Below, one piece after another: positions 17,901 to 24,867 of a DNA stretch of 54,979 bases. A model generated the notes under the pieces. It worked only from the letters and a program-made list of their open reading frames with translations. It did no database searches and was not told the origin of the DNA. The position numbers were made by a program, and so were the translations under genes. Origin of the DNA: CAYJLB01 sp964370845 (GTDB taxonomy: Bacteria > Bacillota > Clostridia > Oscillospirales > Ruminococcaceae); NCBI GenBank assembly GCA_964370845.1, contig CAYJLB010000010.1, positions 1 through 54,979 on the forward strand. Reading direction: 5' to 3'. The stretch's first letter is position 1, and each line of letters opens with the position of its first letter.

Positions 17901-18731
17901 CTTTACGCTCAATGGAGTGAAAACCCAACAATTAAATATTACATCGGTTATTCAAATAACGCTCAATATGACATTGAAGGATTACTAGAACACACTGTTG
18001 AAAGCGGAACAACTATTAAAATTTCTGACACAAAACCTACTAGAGATGGTTATGTTTTCGCTGGTTGGGGAACTGAAAAATTCGGCGGAGTAGTTTACTC
18101 AGCTGGACAAAAAATTAAAAATGTAGAAGGTTTAATCCAACTTTACGCTCAATGGAATGAAAATCCAACTGTTTCATATCGTACAGGTTTTGGTACAAAC
18201 AATTTCTATGACGAAAAAGGTTTAACTGACCAAACTGTTAAATATGGTAAGAATGTCACTTTATCAAGCGTAATTCCTACTAGAGATGGTTATGTTTTCC
18301 TAGGTTGGGGAACTGAAAAATTCGGTGGAGTTGTTTACACTGCTGGTGAGAAAATTGAAGATTTAACTGACTCATTAATGCTACACGCACAATGGGGACA
18401 AAATCCAACAATTACTTACTTTATGGGATATGGCACAAATGCTAAGTTTACAACTACTGGTTTAACAGCTCACTCTGTTGAATACGGTGCAGATATGACA
18501 GTTTCAACTGTTGTTCCTACTAGAGATGGTTATACCTTCAAAGGTTGGGGAATTGACACTGACAGCGCTATTGTTTATGATGGCGGAGAAGTAATTTCTT
18601 CAGCTACTGAATCTGTAAAACTTTACGCTCAATGGGAAGAAGTTAAAACTGAACCTACTGTTAGAGAAAAGATCACTCAAGTTTACAATTTTGTCAAGAA
18701 TTTATTTAGCTACATTCCACGTTTTTGGTAA
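11961..18731 (+). CDS. Giant secreted clan GH-A glycoside hydrolase (GH86/agarase-like) with CBM-like and InlB repeats
   Basis: Start: GGAGGG (11945-11950) lies inside an apparent earlier ATG, so the ATG at 11961 is used, giving 2256 residues. Signal peptide 1-42 (to VANA). The catalytic barrel spans about 130-700: YIEVKNES gives the Asn-Glu pair with Glu428 as probable acid/base, and MITEAGS gives Glu558 as probable nucleophile, the clan GH-A arrangement. DWYSHHFY and VLVGGPSSA recall GH86 beta-agarases/porphyranases, but GH39- or GH5-like families remain possible. A beta-sandwich (about 760-875), a helical FIVAR-like segment (about 880-960) and four ligand-binding-type beta modules ending in ID(N/D) (about 970-1140, 1165-1330, 1345-1500, 1520-1690) follow. 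Six InlB/Listeria-Bacteroides repeats with GWGTEK and LYAQW motifs span about 1735-2226. There is no LPXTG; the end is YIPRFW. Inferred role: cell-surface breakdown of a complex, perhaps sulfated, polysaccharide. Confidence 0.65.
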   Translation: MKIRTKTKIEIVKKASSILLAGAIAFSAVVTSQSPFTAVANAASSSLPAYVVEDGKSFETIDETVAYYEALFQDREISPTTYAVKINGERTIKRINFFDPETPLEVNGVAYIDIPENIAEIMRLFGDIRYTGEYSTGADMTVTLVDKDGTEFHASNHGISWANEFEKTGYTDLRTSYGKTIELAESSLGAPEKFPQYMDENGDFDYSGYQLKFEGTGTIHFVAILEENGMATEFDTSAYGVLGSDLDAEDVTINVDTTRDLSLDGVNKMEEDVYKRTHVNSGPVQMFENISGPITDDDIFFQSYDDWGFEPGRGAFHIRAAVDSSGLVEDANNPGYSDPTTMYELYAENEDMYNKMNTLFPSIQNDYIITLDGWPSWQWGDNGAMQLQTASPGYDYFEEAADTAGQVVKAMSDRMGEYGPEYIEVKNESTISGEWDFFNQADVTTDQAWDYLAEFHNLVADEVRAYNPDVLVGGPSSAFMYLEQGNFDEARYQLEFMDATKDHLDWYSHHFYENSGIYINDGSTNPDGFLAGRFEPVMDLLVGHMENTDNVKPIMITEAGSYNGLHSDLDYFESLTAFNGYFLRFMEYPEVIDMYVPYLYPIASWATGRNNNLYVYADPKNPTAAVEMTYLEAYVDMWKDFRGTYIPSDDVTADELTEDRVFTRATRYGDTVYLAVQNLDRAQLNLDLDLILDEGTVIESVTQKHYYLENAELVYENVYVDDINNVKMRVQEMAVFEIKLSEADDFESQLYRESDYSVEELVESGSDVDFTINVNSTHEDFTSSVDYIESATLRVNFGKEHSGLAGDIFVQLNGVRVGSRNVDFTNKSGDILTFVDFDINPALIQEGENIVTVTMQDGGMITNVKLMSYYSVASEAGVSTQEIADRLVEALALFENVHISTKGYGVPEGHYWVVQRDYDSYVNALENAAIKLKDNHATREEIDEVMSTLNLAIEMWENNINLVVPYVPNELEVIDFETATVPFSLNKDVATATVVSGAENPMGDDSALKFEVTTLNDDADNFQSKNSILTFTCEDEQGWDITNGFSLDVYSEVPTVRGIYLIAKDAEGRTATSWNYVTTLNGTTTISWTDFTPTSAWVTAFIPEGFDTRDVVSIAVSMREADMVKNDQTSGTVYIDNIKGINTSTVEINVEPALAPNLIDANGIDVPSYALYEDFEDMADVAYTYTTNPGTSVETAELNGSNALKFNAVNTGNWNTLDTLSFTAPADAPFDMSTYPMTMTLSNPTAYKLPIYINVKDTSGALTQFQVNLDAGATVDVSSETLYNANGGTADLTAIANISIYIVEPYLTGANFNPDVTEFVDLAFIIDNVKIEKEAEVVIPDPVAANFPVYTFEVDNQWINPALNDGNVTVATVDSVVTNSKALEVNVATLNTVADNYSSVLAWYAPNHKAIGTDNKLIATLHNPNEFDVQFRIALNDTVADKNYYFDVAAGQAITVEITDFEGIDENYIQYMQISLNDSLITASTTAKFIVDDMQVVHKDTVITQPTVTEPEEPVVDDNGDYAIKTSFEDGEYKEHLEAGNGATYETTTEGAVDGESALRITLPEELDTTWGKTNPIIFNAPADYVWDFSTADTALNFTLTNPTEYKIPFVINMTDADGNTTQHWFASNANSTATYTFQSNATQWSTNNGSDADAQRIAQVQIFATEATIAGQNPDAVLTNVNYIIDNVYGGTVSEVVPEEEIPVPPLAVAPTLDLTVAEISVPSSVIPKPERDELFVVSYNLVKGEYVGESEVNPFETTIVEENATFTVSSEEPVRQGYTFLGWATKKNDTENLIPAGTEITIEKDTTIFAVWTEAEQVTVTFNPNYSDLADYDAQNADFAPITANYLATVKLPKAIPTRVYSEFIGWSADPNAVVADENAVIYAPNSKLEDIAESVTLYAIWELKPTITYFDGYGSNTRYEGIEGLELHAVESGETIFVTKTIPTLEGHTFKGWGTEKNGGVVYNPGDKIKNFDQALKLYAQWSENPTIKYYIGYSNNAQYDIEGLLEHTVESGTTIKISDTKPTRDGYVFAGWGTEKFGGVVYSAGQKIKNVEGLIQLYAQWNENPTVSYRTGFGTNNFYDEKGLTDQTVKYGKNVTLSSVIPTRDGYVFLGWGTEKFGGVVYTAGEKIEDLTDSLMLHAQWGQNPTITYFMGYGTNAKFTTTGLTAHSVEYGADMTVSTVVPTRDGYTFKGWGIDTDSAIVYDGGEVISSATESVKLYAQWEEVKTEPTVREKITQVYNFVKNLFSYIPRFW

Positions 18732-18783
18732 GCTATGAAAATTTTAAACTAGAGAACTAAAAGTACTTATCTTGTATAAAAAG

Positions 18784-18830
18784 AACTATGGCGAAACATT
18801 ATTTTGTGTTTCGTCATAGTTTCTTTTTTT
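18784..18830 (+). terminator. Terminator of the glycoside hydrolase gene
   Basis: AACTATGGCGAAAC (18784-18797) pairs with GTTTCGTCATAGTT (18808-18821), followed by a T run. Confidence 0.9.
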
Positions 18831-18882
18831 AGCAAAATGTTTTTTTAGTTATTATTATTTTATACAAAGTTTATAAAATAAG

Positions 18883-18911
18883 TTTACATTAAACGGATTA
18901 AATAGTATAAT
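18883..18911 (+). promoter_or_regulatory. Promoter of the sulfatase remnant
   Basis: TTTACA (18883-18888) and TATAAT (18906-18911) with a 17-base spacer, 37 bases before the ATG. Confidence 0.65.
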
Positions 18912-18948
18912 TTGTATAATATATAAACGGAAAGGAACAATTATTTTT

Positions 18949-19263
18949 ATGAAGAAAAATATACTATTTATATTAACTGACCAACAAAGGGCGGACTTTT
19001 GTGGCTGTTACGGGGCGGACTGGGTTAAAACTCCTAACCTTGATAACCTTGCGAAAGAGGGCGTTTTGTATAAGACTGCTGTTACTCCTTCCCCTGCTTG
19101 TGTACCTGCGAGGGCTTCTTTGTTGACAGGAAAATCTGCAATTGAAAATCGTGTTACTGATAATAGCAAGTGGCTTAGACCCGACCATGATGAGATGGGC
19201 GTTTATACTTGGCCACAACAACTTAGTAAAAATGGGTTAAATGAAATTTGTACTTTCATTTAA
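18949..19263 (+). pseudogene. Truncated sulfatase (N-terminal fragment)
   Basis: The first 96 residues are a clear type I sulfatase N-terminus: ILFILTDQQRADFCGCYG (metal-binding DQ region), TPNLDNLAKEG and the formylglycine signature Cys-Val-Pro-Ala-Arg in ACVPARASLLTGK. Full enzymes have about 450-550 residues. After LSKNG, where the family continues with a GY-type strand and more metal ligands, the frame runs into the pilin-operon terminator and stops after LNEICTFI. The deletion breakpoint therefore coincides with the terminator hairpin at about 19234. Promoter and ribosome binding site (AAAGGA) are intact. An active product is very unlikely. Confidence 0.9.
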
Positions 19264-19273
19264 CCCGTTTTTT
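19234..19273. terminator. Bidirectional terminator at the end of the pilus operon
   Basis: GGGTTAAATGAAA (19234-19246) pairs with TTTCATTTAACCC (19254-19266), with T runs beyond the stem on both strands. It ends the minus-strand pilus operon and lies in the 3' part of the sulfatase fragment. Confidence 0.85.
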
Positions 19274-19805
19274 AATTTGTAATTGGTTTATTTCTTAGTG
19301 AAATTGTTTGAGTTGCTGTGTGGGAGTCCCCATTGCCCTCTAAAACTAAGGTCATAGTTATAGAATTTGCAATTTTTGCTCCGTTAATTTCCTCGCTATT
19401 TATTGTTATATCAAGAGAAGAAACATTTTCCACCACGATTGAATAATCATCGGCAGTAGCTCCCTTTGAATAAAAAATTTTATTGTTGTGGAGGGTGAAA
19501 ATAGTGCTGTCATCACTTCCGTCATCTAAGGTGGTTGTCACTGTCAAAACGCCTTCCGACCAGCTAATTTCATTGTTACAATCAATAATATAATCCCCCA
19601 TTTGCGCAAGGGCAATTTGTGAGTCATACTGCATATTTACTTGAAAGTTTACCTTTGAAAAGGTTGTTCCGCCAACAGTCATAAGTGAAACCATAACTGT
19701 GGAAATTAGCCCTAAAATTGCTATTGAAATAATTAATTCAGTAAGTGAAAAGCCTTTATTTGAAAATATAAGTTTCTTTTTTATAAGCTTAATAATTTTC
19801 CCCAA
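19272..19805 (-). CDS. Minor (pseudo)pilin, PilW/GspJ-like
   Basis: The protein has a class III signal: a Lys-rich leader, then NKG-FSLTELIISIAILGLISTV, with cleavage expected after Gly and Glu5 retained. A beta-rich domain follows. A TTG at 19805, nine bases after GGAG, is the likely start (177 aa); an in-frame TTG at 19814 touches the ribosome binding site. It is the last gene of the pilus operon. In known type IV pili such minor pilins prime assembly at the tip. Confidence 0.75.
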   Translation of the reverse strand: MGKIIKLIKKKLIFSNKGFSLTELIISIAILGLISTVMVSLMTVGGTTFSKVNFQVNMQYDSQIALAQMGDYIIDCNNEISWSEGVLTVTTTLDDGSDDSTIFTLHNNKIFYSKGATADDYSIVVENVSSLDITINSEEINGAKIANSITMTLVLEGNGDSHTATQTISLRNKPITN

Positions 19806-19841
19806 CCAATTCAACTCCTTTCAAAAAAATAAATTGGAAAA

Positions 19842-20354
19842 TTAACTCATTGTATGATACCCTGTGTCCGGATAAATTTCTATTGTGTAGTCATTGTTAA
19901 AACTAACATAATTTACTAGCAAAGAGGGACCGAGTACTGTAGAACCATAAGTTGAAATTAAAGCTCCTGTTTCGTAATCGAACTGAATTTTGAAAGAGTC
20001 AAAATCTCTCTTTGTAGAGGGGGCATTTTCTGTTGTAAAAAAAATATCAAGGCTTTCTGGGCCTAGAACTTTTTTTTGTGTAGGAGTCCCAGTATCATTT
20101 AGATACAAGAGTGCCACATACTCGCCATCTTCAATGTCAACCGCTAAGTAGGGCGTATGAATACCGTCACCCTCACCGCTTAAAGTTGAAATTTGACAGT
20201 AGGAGATAAGAGCGTTAAGATTGCTCGCTGCTTCTCTCCCTTGGTTTTTATAGACAATGCTTGAGGAAAAAGTTAAAGAAGTCGCTAAAATCGCAATAAT
20301 TGCAATAACTATGATTAATTCCACCATTGTAAAGCCTTTGTTATTTTTTTTCAA
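19842..20354 (-). CDS. Minor (pseudo)pilin, GspH/FimT-like
   Basis: This 170-residue protein begins MKKNNKG-FTMVELIIVIAIIAILATS, a short class III leader with Glu5, and continues with a GspH/FimT-like globular domain. The start is TTG, ten bases after AAAGGAG. It is the second-to-last gene of the pilus operon. Confidence 0.8.
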   Translation of the reverse strand: MKKNNKGFTMVELIIVIAIIAILATSLTFSSSIVYKNQGREAASNLNALISYCQISTLSGEGDGIHTPYLAVDIEDGEYVALLYLNDTGTPTQKKVLGPESLDIFFTTENAPSTKRDFDSFKIQFDYETGALISTYGSTVLGPSLLVNYVSFNNDYTIEIYPDTGYHTMS

Positions 20355-20408
20355 GATTAGCGTACTCCTTTCTTTAAATTTTAGTTGAAAAGTTTACTTT
20401 TGAAAAGT

Positions 20409-21185
20409 TTACTTTTTTGTCCAGTTATCATAATATACAAGTTTTGATAAATCAATTGCTAAAGAATTATCGTCTTTTATGTTTTCATCTCCGCCTTTTA
20501 ACATAGCATCAAAATCGGGGAAATTTATCACAATATCTGTTTCAATTGATGAAACAAAATTATTTTCAGCAGGTGAATATGAGAGTATTACATTTTTTAT
20601 TATAAATGAAGTATCAGTAATTTCTAAGTTGAAATCGTAATCGTAATTGAAGTTTTCTCGCCCAGAAAGATAAATATTTGCATCTGAAAGTGCCGTTGTT
20701 CCATAGATATATGCTAAATGTTGTGCCAAAACGTCATTTATACATATTTCTTTTAAACCTGTCACATCAAAAATTTCTTCAAAATCAGTTTCTCCCACTT
20801 GAATTGTGGCATTTGTTAAGTTTTCAATAAAACTTTCTTTAAATGTTGTTGCAATGTCAGAGGGGGGAGCGCCTGTTTCGTCTACTGTATACTCAATCAA
20901 AAAGTCAGAGTAAGTTTTTGCCATTGCGTCACTTACAACTCCTTGAAATCCTAGCAAAACTATGTCCATTGCTGTGGTTGAATGATAAAAATTTTCGTCC
21001 CCATTACGCTCGGTGTTTTTAACAACTACACTTGTATAGGTTGTAAAAAGTAGCATTGAACCTAGAATTGACAGAAAAAGCATGATGATTATTACCATAA
21101 CAATACTTGAACCTTTATTTGAGGACAAAAGTGAAAGTTTTTGTTTAATATTTAATTTCTTGTTGTTTTTTATGGCAATCACCAC
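20409..21185 (-). CDS. Minor pilus protein, PilX-like
   Basis: The 258-residue protein has a 24-residue basic leader and SNKG-SSIVMVIIIMLFLSILGSMLLFTTYTS, a pilin-type N-terminal helix without the usual Glu5, as is common for PilX/GspK-type subunits. The rest is acidic and soluble. The start appears to be GTG close behind GAGAGG; two adjacent GTG codons make the exact start uncertain. Confidence 0.65.
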   Translation of the reverse strand: MVIAIKNNKKLNIKQKLSLLSSNKGSSIVMVIIIMLFLSILGSMLLFTTYTSVVVKNTERNGDENFYHSTTAMDIVLLGFQGVVSDAMAKTYSDFLIEYTVDETGAPPSDIATTFKESFIENLTNATIQVGETDFEEIFDVTGLKEICINDVLAQHLAYIYGTTALSDANIYLSGRENFNYDYDFNLEITDTSFIIKNVILSYSPAENNFVSSIETDIVINFPDFDAMLKGGDENIKDDNSLAIDLSKLVYYDNWTKK

Positions 21186-21197
21186 CTCTCAAAAGGG

Positions 21198-22370
21198 TTA
21201 ATTTAGTTTAATTGTTGAAATATCGTAGACAACATCGCCGCTGTCATTATAAATTTGTATATCAATATCATACGCCCTTGTGTAAAGGGAAGTTGGGTAT
21301 AAATTATTTGAAAATTCGAAATTTTCGTATTCATTTAAGTCGTTATATTGAACAAAATTGTCATTGCTATTAAAAAGATTTACTATTGGGTTTAAAGTTG
21401 TAACATCTTCTGGTGAGGATTTTTCCCCAGCATTTGTGTAAATTCTCGTGAATAAATTATCAAAATTTCCGTATGCGGATTGCTGTTTAACGTTTACATT
21501 AAGTTGATAATTACGCGTCGGAACATTTTCTTCATCACTTTGCTTAACTAAAAAAACATTTAGCGGAATAATTTCCCCGTAAGAAGTTTTGTATTCAGGT
21601 AACATGTTTACAATCTCAATTATATCCTTTCCGCTCTCGGAATAATAAGGTTGGTAAAAGAAATAAATATTTGGATAGCGTCCCACTGATCTTTTATTAA
21701 AAAAGTGAGTATTCCTTTCTTTATATTCAACCTCACTACCGTCGGAATTCACAAGAAAATAGCTTATTTCAACACTTAGAGCAGTACCTTCTACTATTCT
21801 TATGACAATTTTCCTATCTTGAGTGCCTGTAGTACCTGTAGTCCCACCAGTAGTACCTGTAGTCCCACCTGTAGTGCCAGTAGTTCCACCAGTAGTGCCT
21901 TCAGTAGTACCGCCAGTTCCGCTAGTTGCGGAATTTATATAACTATCTATTTCAATTATATCAAAAGGAATGTAGTTCATCATCTCTTTCGAATTTAAAC
22001 TGCCATAAATTTGATTTTCTGTATCTGTAAATTCATCACTATTGTTTACTATAATTTTAGCTGAATAAGTTGAATTTTCAATAGGAATATCATCTATATT
22101 TATAGTATAAGTTGAATTTTCATTTTCTATTGTAGCTTCCATATTAAGGACTGCACTAGGGTCAGATAGCAATTTTTCAATGGAATTTGCATTAATACTT
22201 TCGGAAAAACTTTGTCCTAGTAAAGTTACACTTCCGATTTCTTTACTTCGTGATAAAGTTCGCGCTGAAGATAAAAGTGTGTTTGTTAAGGGGATTATAA
22301 TTAACCCTAAAATCGCCACACCTATAATTAATTCAACGAGGGAAACCCCTTTGTTATTTAGTTTTCTCAA
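21198..22370 (-). CDS. Minor pilin, PilV-like, with Gly-Thr repeat
   Basis: After NNKG the sequence VSLVELIIGVAILGLIIIPLT is a class III pilin helix with Glu5. The mature part (about 380 residues) is large for a pilin and is interrupted near residues 150-185 by a low-complexity linker of GGTTGTT units. An apparent ATG (22385) contains the GGAGGG ribosome binding site, so the start is probably TTG at 22370, seven bases after it. Likely a tip-located modular pilin whose C-terminal domain is held out on a flexible linker. Confidence 0.7.
   Translation of the reverse strand: MRKLNNKGVSLVELIIGVAILGLIIIPLTNTLLSSARTLSRSKEIGSVTLLGQSFSESINANSIEKLLSDPSAVLNMEATIENENSTYTINIDDIPIENSTYSAKIIVNNSDEFTDTENQIYGSLNSKEMMNYIPFDIIEIDSYINSATSGTGGTTEGTTGGTTGTTGGTTGTTGGTTGTTGTQDRKIVIRIVEGTALSVEISYFLVNSDGSEVEYKERNTHFFNKRSVGRYPNIYFFYQPYYSESGKDIIEIVNMLPEYKTSYGEIIPLNVFLVKQSDEENVPTRNYQLNVNVKQQSAYGNFDNLFTRIYTNAGEKSSPEDVTTLNPIVNLFNSNDNFVQYNDLNEYENFEFSNNLYPTSLYTRAYDIDIQIYNDSGDVVYDISTIKLN
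21823..21920 (-). repeat. In-gene tandem repeat coding for a Gly-Thr linker
   Basis: Imperfect 21-base units coding for GGTTGTT occur about four times. Repeats of this kind change length by slippage; a length in multiples of 21 keeps the frame. Confidence 0.8.
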
Positions 22371-22412
22371 AAGATTTCCCTCCATTTTATAATTTTATTA
22401 GCTTTAAAATTT

Positions 22413-23147
22413 TTATTGGGCTGTAGTTTGGGTTGCAACTTCTTGTGCTGGGGCAGTTTCAGTTTCTGCATTAACTGCATTTTCATCAATAAATAAGTTG
22501 TCATTACCAATGGAAACGTCAGGTAATTCTGGTGGAATATACTCCGCACCCTCCCAATTTAGGTAGAATTTTGATAAAGTTATAGTGCTGTTTAGCAGGT
22601 CGCCAGTTCCCGCATAGGAAATTGAAATATTATCAATTACAGTTCTGTCTTCATCAAAACTAACTGTGTTTATTGCATTTTTTAGCTGTGTGTAAGAGAA
22701 TGAACCTGACAAATTCATTGAAACTTTTCCGCCTTGTAAATTTGTTAAAACAGGACCAACAACTCCGTCAACATCTCTTTCAAGATAAACAGGGATTTCA
22801 GCGAAAATTTCTCCGTCACCAAAACCATAACTTATAAAATTCAAATCATTTTTGTCTTGCCATTCAATTAGATAAAGTAAAAAATCCTCATCTTCCACAT
22901 ATCGTGGATAGCTGTCAACAATTGTTTGAATATTTTCTTGTGCAAGGATAGCATTTGCATTATTCTCGTCCAAGTCCTCATAATAATCTTGCAATAAAGA
23001 AAGTTCAGCTTTTTTTAGGTTATATTCTCGTGATAAATCTTCGGTATCCTCGATCATAGGTGTGTAAACAAAGTAATATAATGCCACAAAAACTAATATT
23101 CCACCTAAAGCAAGGAGCAATTTCACATCATGTCTTGTTATTTTCAT
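22413..23147 (-). CDS. pilO: Type IV pilus inner-membrane platform protein PilO-like
   Basis: The 244-residue protein has a short cytoplasmic N-terminus, one membrane helix (LLLALGGILVFVALYYFVY, about residues 10-28), a coiled coil and a ferredoxin-like domain; the tail is rich in Ala, Glu and Thr. This layout and its place after pilMN fit PilO, which with PilM and PilN couples the ATPase to the pilus machine. ATG with AAAGGAG. Name by layout and context. Confidence 0.75.
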   Translation of the reverse strand: MKITRHDVKLLLALGGILVFVALYYFVYTPMIEDTEDLSREYNLKKAELSLLQDYYEDLDENNANAILAQENIQTIVDSYPRYVEDEDFLLYLIEWQDKNDLNFISYGFGDGEIFAEIPVYLERDVDGVVGPVLTNLQGGKVSMNLSGSFSYTQLKNAINTVSFDEDRTVIDNISISYAGTGDLLNSTITLSKFYLNWEGAEYIPPELPDVSIGNDNLFIDENAVNAETETAPAQEVATQTTAQ

Positions 23148-23162
23148 ATAAAAACTCCTTTC

Positions 23163-24770
23163 TTAAGGCTGAAATTCAGGGTCAAGGTCGATTGTTGACT
23201 CTGTTTCAACTACTTTTTCTGGGTATAGGCAAGATAGGGCGAAAGAAACAATATCCTCACCGCTTTCGTTTTGGGAAACTGTGGCACTTCCTATTTGTAT
23301 AATATCGATGCTTTCAAAAGTTCTGAAAGTTGCAAGGGTAACTGCTACATCTTCAAGAGTTGAAACTGTAATATTCATATCAACTCCCGTTGTGTCGCAA
23401 GAAGCTGACAAAAGTAGCAAGCTAGACGGAACTTTTTCTTCAAGTTCATCAAAAAAGTTAGCAAGATTTTCATTTACACTTCTATTGTTTTCATTGAACA
23501 AAATTAGTGAATTATTCATTGATGTGTACTCAATAAATTGGTCATAAGCAGCGGTGTTATCACCTAGCATTGCAATCTCTAGGTCAATATCATCGATTTT
23601 ATCTTTTTGGTCGGAATAGTCAATATATGCTGTGTAGGTAAGCCCTAAACCTGCAACCAAACACAAAATACAAAGTAAAATACTTGAACGTAAGGAGTTT
23701 GCATTTTGCTCTTTAGTTTTTTTGTTCACCTTTTTAAAATCGTCAGTAACAAAGTTCATTGGCTTAATATTACTTCCAAGGCAAGGGATATAGTTTATTG
23801 CATTTCGAATGTTCAAAACCGACTTTTCATACCCTTCAATTTCAGGTAAAATTATACATTCAATTTCAGTTTCTCTTTGGATTTGTTCGCAAAGTCCAAC
23901 AATTTTTGCACAATTTCCAAGTAAGACAATACTATCAACCTTCAAACCTTGTTGACTTGAACGGAAAAATTCAAGGTTTCGATTTACACCGTTTACAATT
24001 CGATTCAATGAATACTCAGCATCTTCTTTTCCAATCATTGAATTAACCCAATTTTCATCGCAACATTTCATCAAAATGTCAAGGTAACTAGGTTCTTCGA
24101 TTTCATTTTTTCTAATAGCTTCAAGAACCATGTCCTCTCCACCAAAAGGTAGGTTTCTTTGTAAAATTAGCTTTTTATCTTGGATAAAAATTGCGTTTGT
24201 GCTTCCAAGATTTATGTTTAAATACATTGTTACACCAGTAGTTTTTCTTGTGCGTAGAGTTTGGAAAATTGCGTTTGGTGTGTAGTCAATTGTTTTTATT
24301 GTAACACCCATTGCTGCCGCTAAATCAGTGTAAGATTGCACAATGTTTTTTGGTGCAGCTGTTAGCAAAATCTTCAAAGTTTTTTCAGGCTTTGCAATTT
24401 TTGCAGTAATTTCATGGTGTAAATGATAATTTGACGCATCAAAAGGGAAGTAGTCAGAAGCGTTTGCTGCAATAATCTGCGCAACTCGCTTATCTCCTAC
24501 CATTGGTAAAGTTATTTCACGGCTTGCAACTTTGGCGGAAGAAAAGGCGAAGGTTGCAACTTTTACTTTGCCTACCTCGTTTTCCCTTAATTCGTGCCTA
24601 ATTTGCTCGGATAATGATTCAACATCGGAAATTAATCCGTCGCTTACAATATCCCCAATTATTTCAAATTGGAAAGCTTTTTTTATTTTTATACGTTGTC
24701 CCGAAACAGTTGTAAGGCATACTTTTACAACTTTTTCACTTATTTCAATATTTAATAATTTATATGACAT
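23163..24770 (-). CDS. pilM: Fused PilM-PilN pilus assembly protein
   Basis: The first 340 or so residues are an actin-like PilM domain (nucleotide-fold strands such as VTMYLNINLGSTNAIFI and NLPFGGEDMV). The rest is PilN: a basic stretch, one membrane helix (ILLCILCLVAGLGLTYTAY, about residues 370-388), a coiled coil and a ferredoxin-like domain. In most bacteria these are separate genes and PilM binds the N-terminal tail of PilN; here that contact is built into one 535-residue chain, with PilM in the cytosol and PilN outside. ATG with AAAGGA. Confidence 0.85.
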   Translation of the reverse strand: MSYKLLNIEISEKVVKVCLTTVSGQRIKIKKAFQFEIIGDIVSDGLISDVESLSEQIRHELRENEVGKVKVATFAFSSAKVASREITLPMVGDKRVAQIIAANASDYFPFDASNYHLHHEITAKIAKPEKTLKILLTAAPKNIVQSYTDLAAAMGVTIKTIDYTPNAIFQTLRTRKTTGVTMYLNINLGSTNAIFIQDKKLILQRNLPFGGEDMVLEAIRKNEIEEPSYLDILMKCCDENWVNSMIGKEDAEYSLNRIVNGVNRNLEFFRSSQQGLKVDSIVLLGNCAKIVGLCEQIQRETEIECIILPEIEGYEKSVLNIRNAINYIPCLGSNIKPMNFVTDDFKKVNKKTKEQNANSLRSSILLCILCLVAGLGLTYTAYIDYSDQKDKIDDIDLEIAMLGDNTAAYDQFIEYTSMNNSLILFNENNRSVNENLANFFDELEEKVPSSLLLLSASCDTTGVDMNITVSTLEDVAVTLATFRTFESIDIIQIGSATVSQNESGEDIVSFALSCLYPEKVVETESTIDLDPEFQP

Positions 24771-24867
24771 AGTGAATTTAGTCCTTTCTTAACGCAAATT
24801 TTGTTAAGTATATATTATAATGTAAATTAAACATTATTATTTTCTAAATTAATTTTTGAGGAATTAT

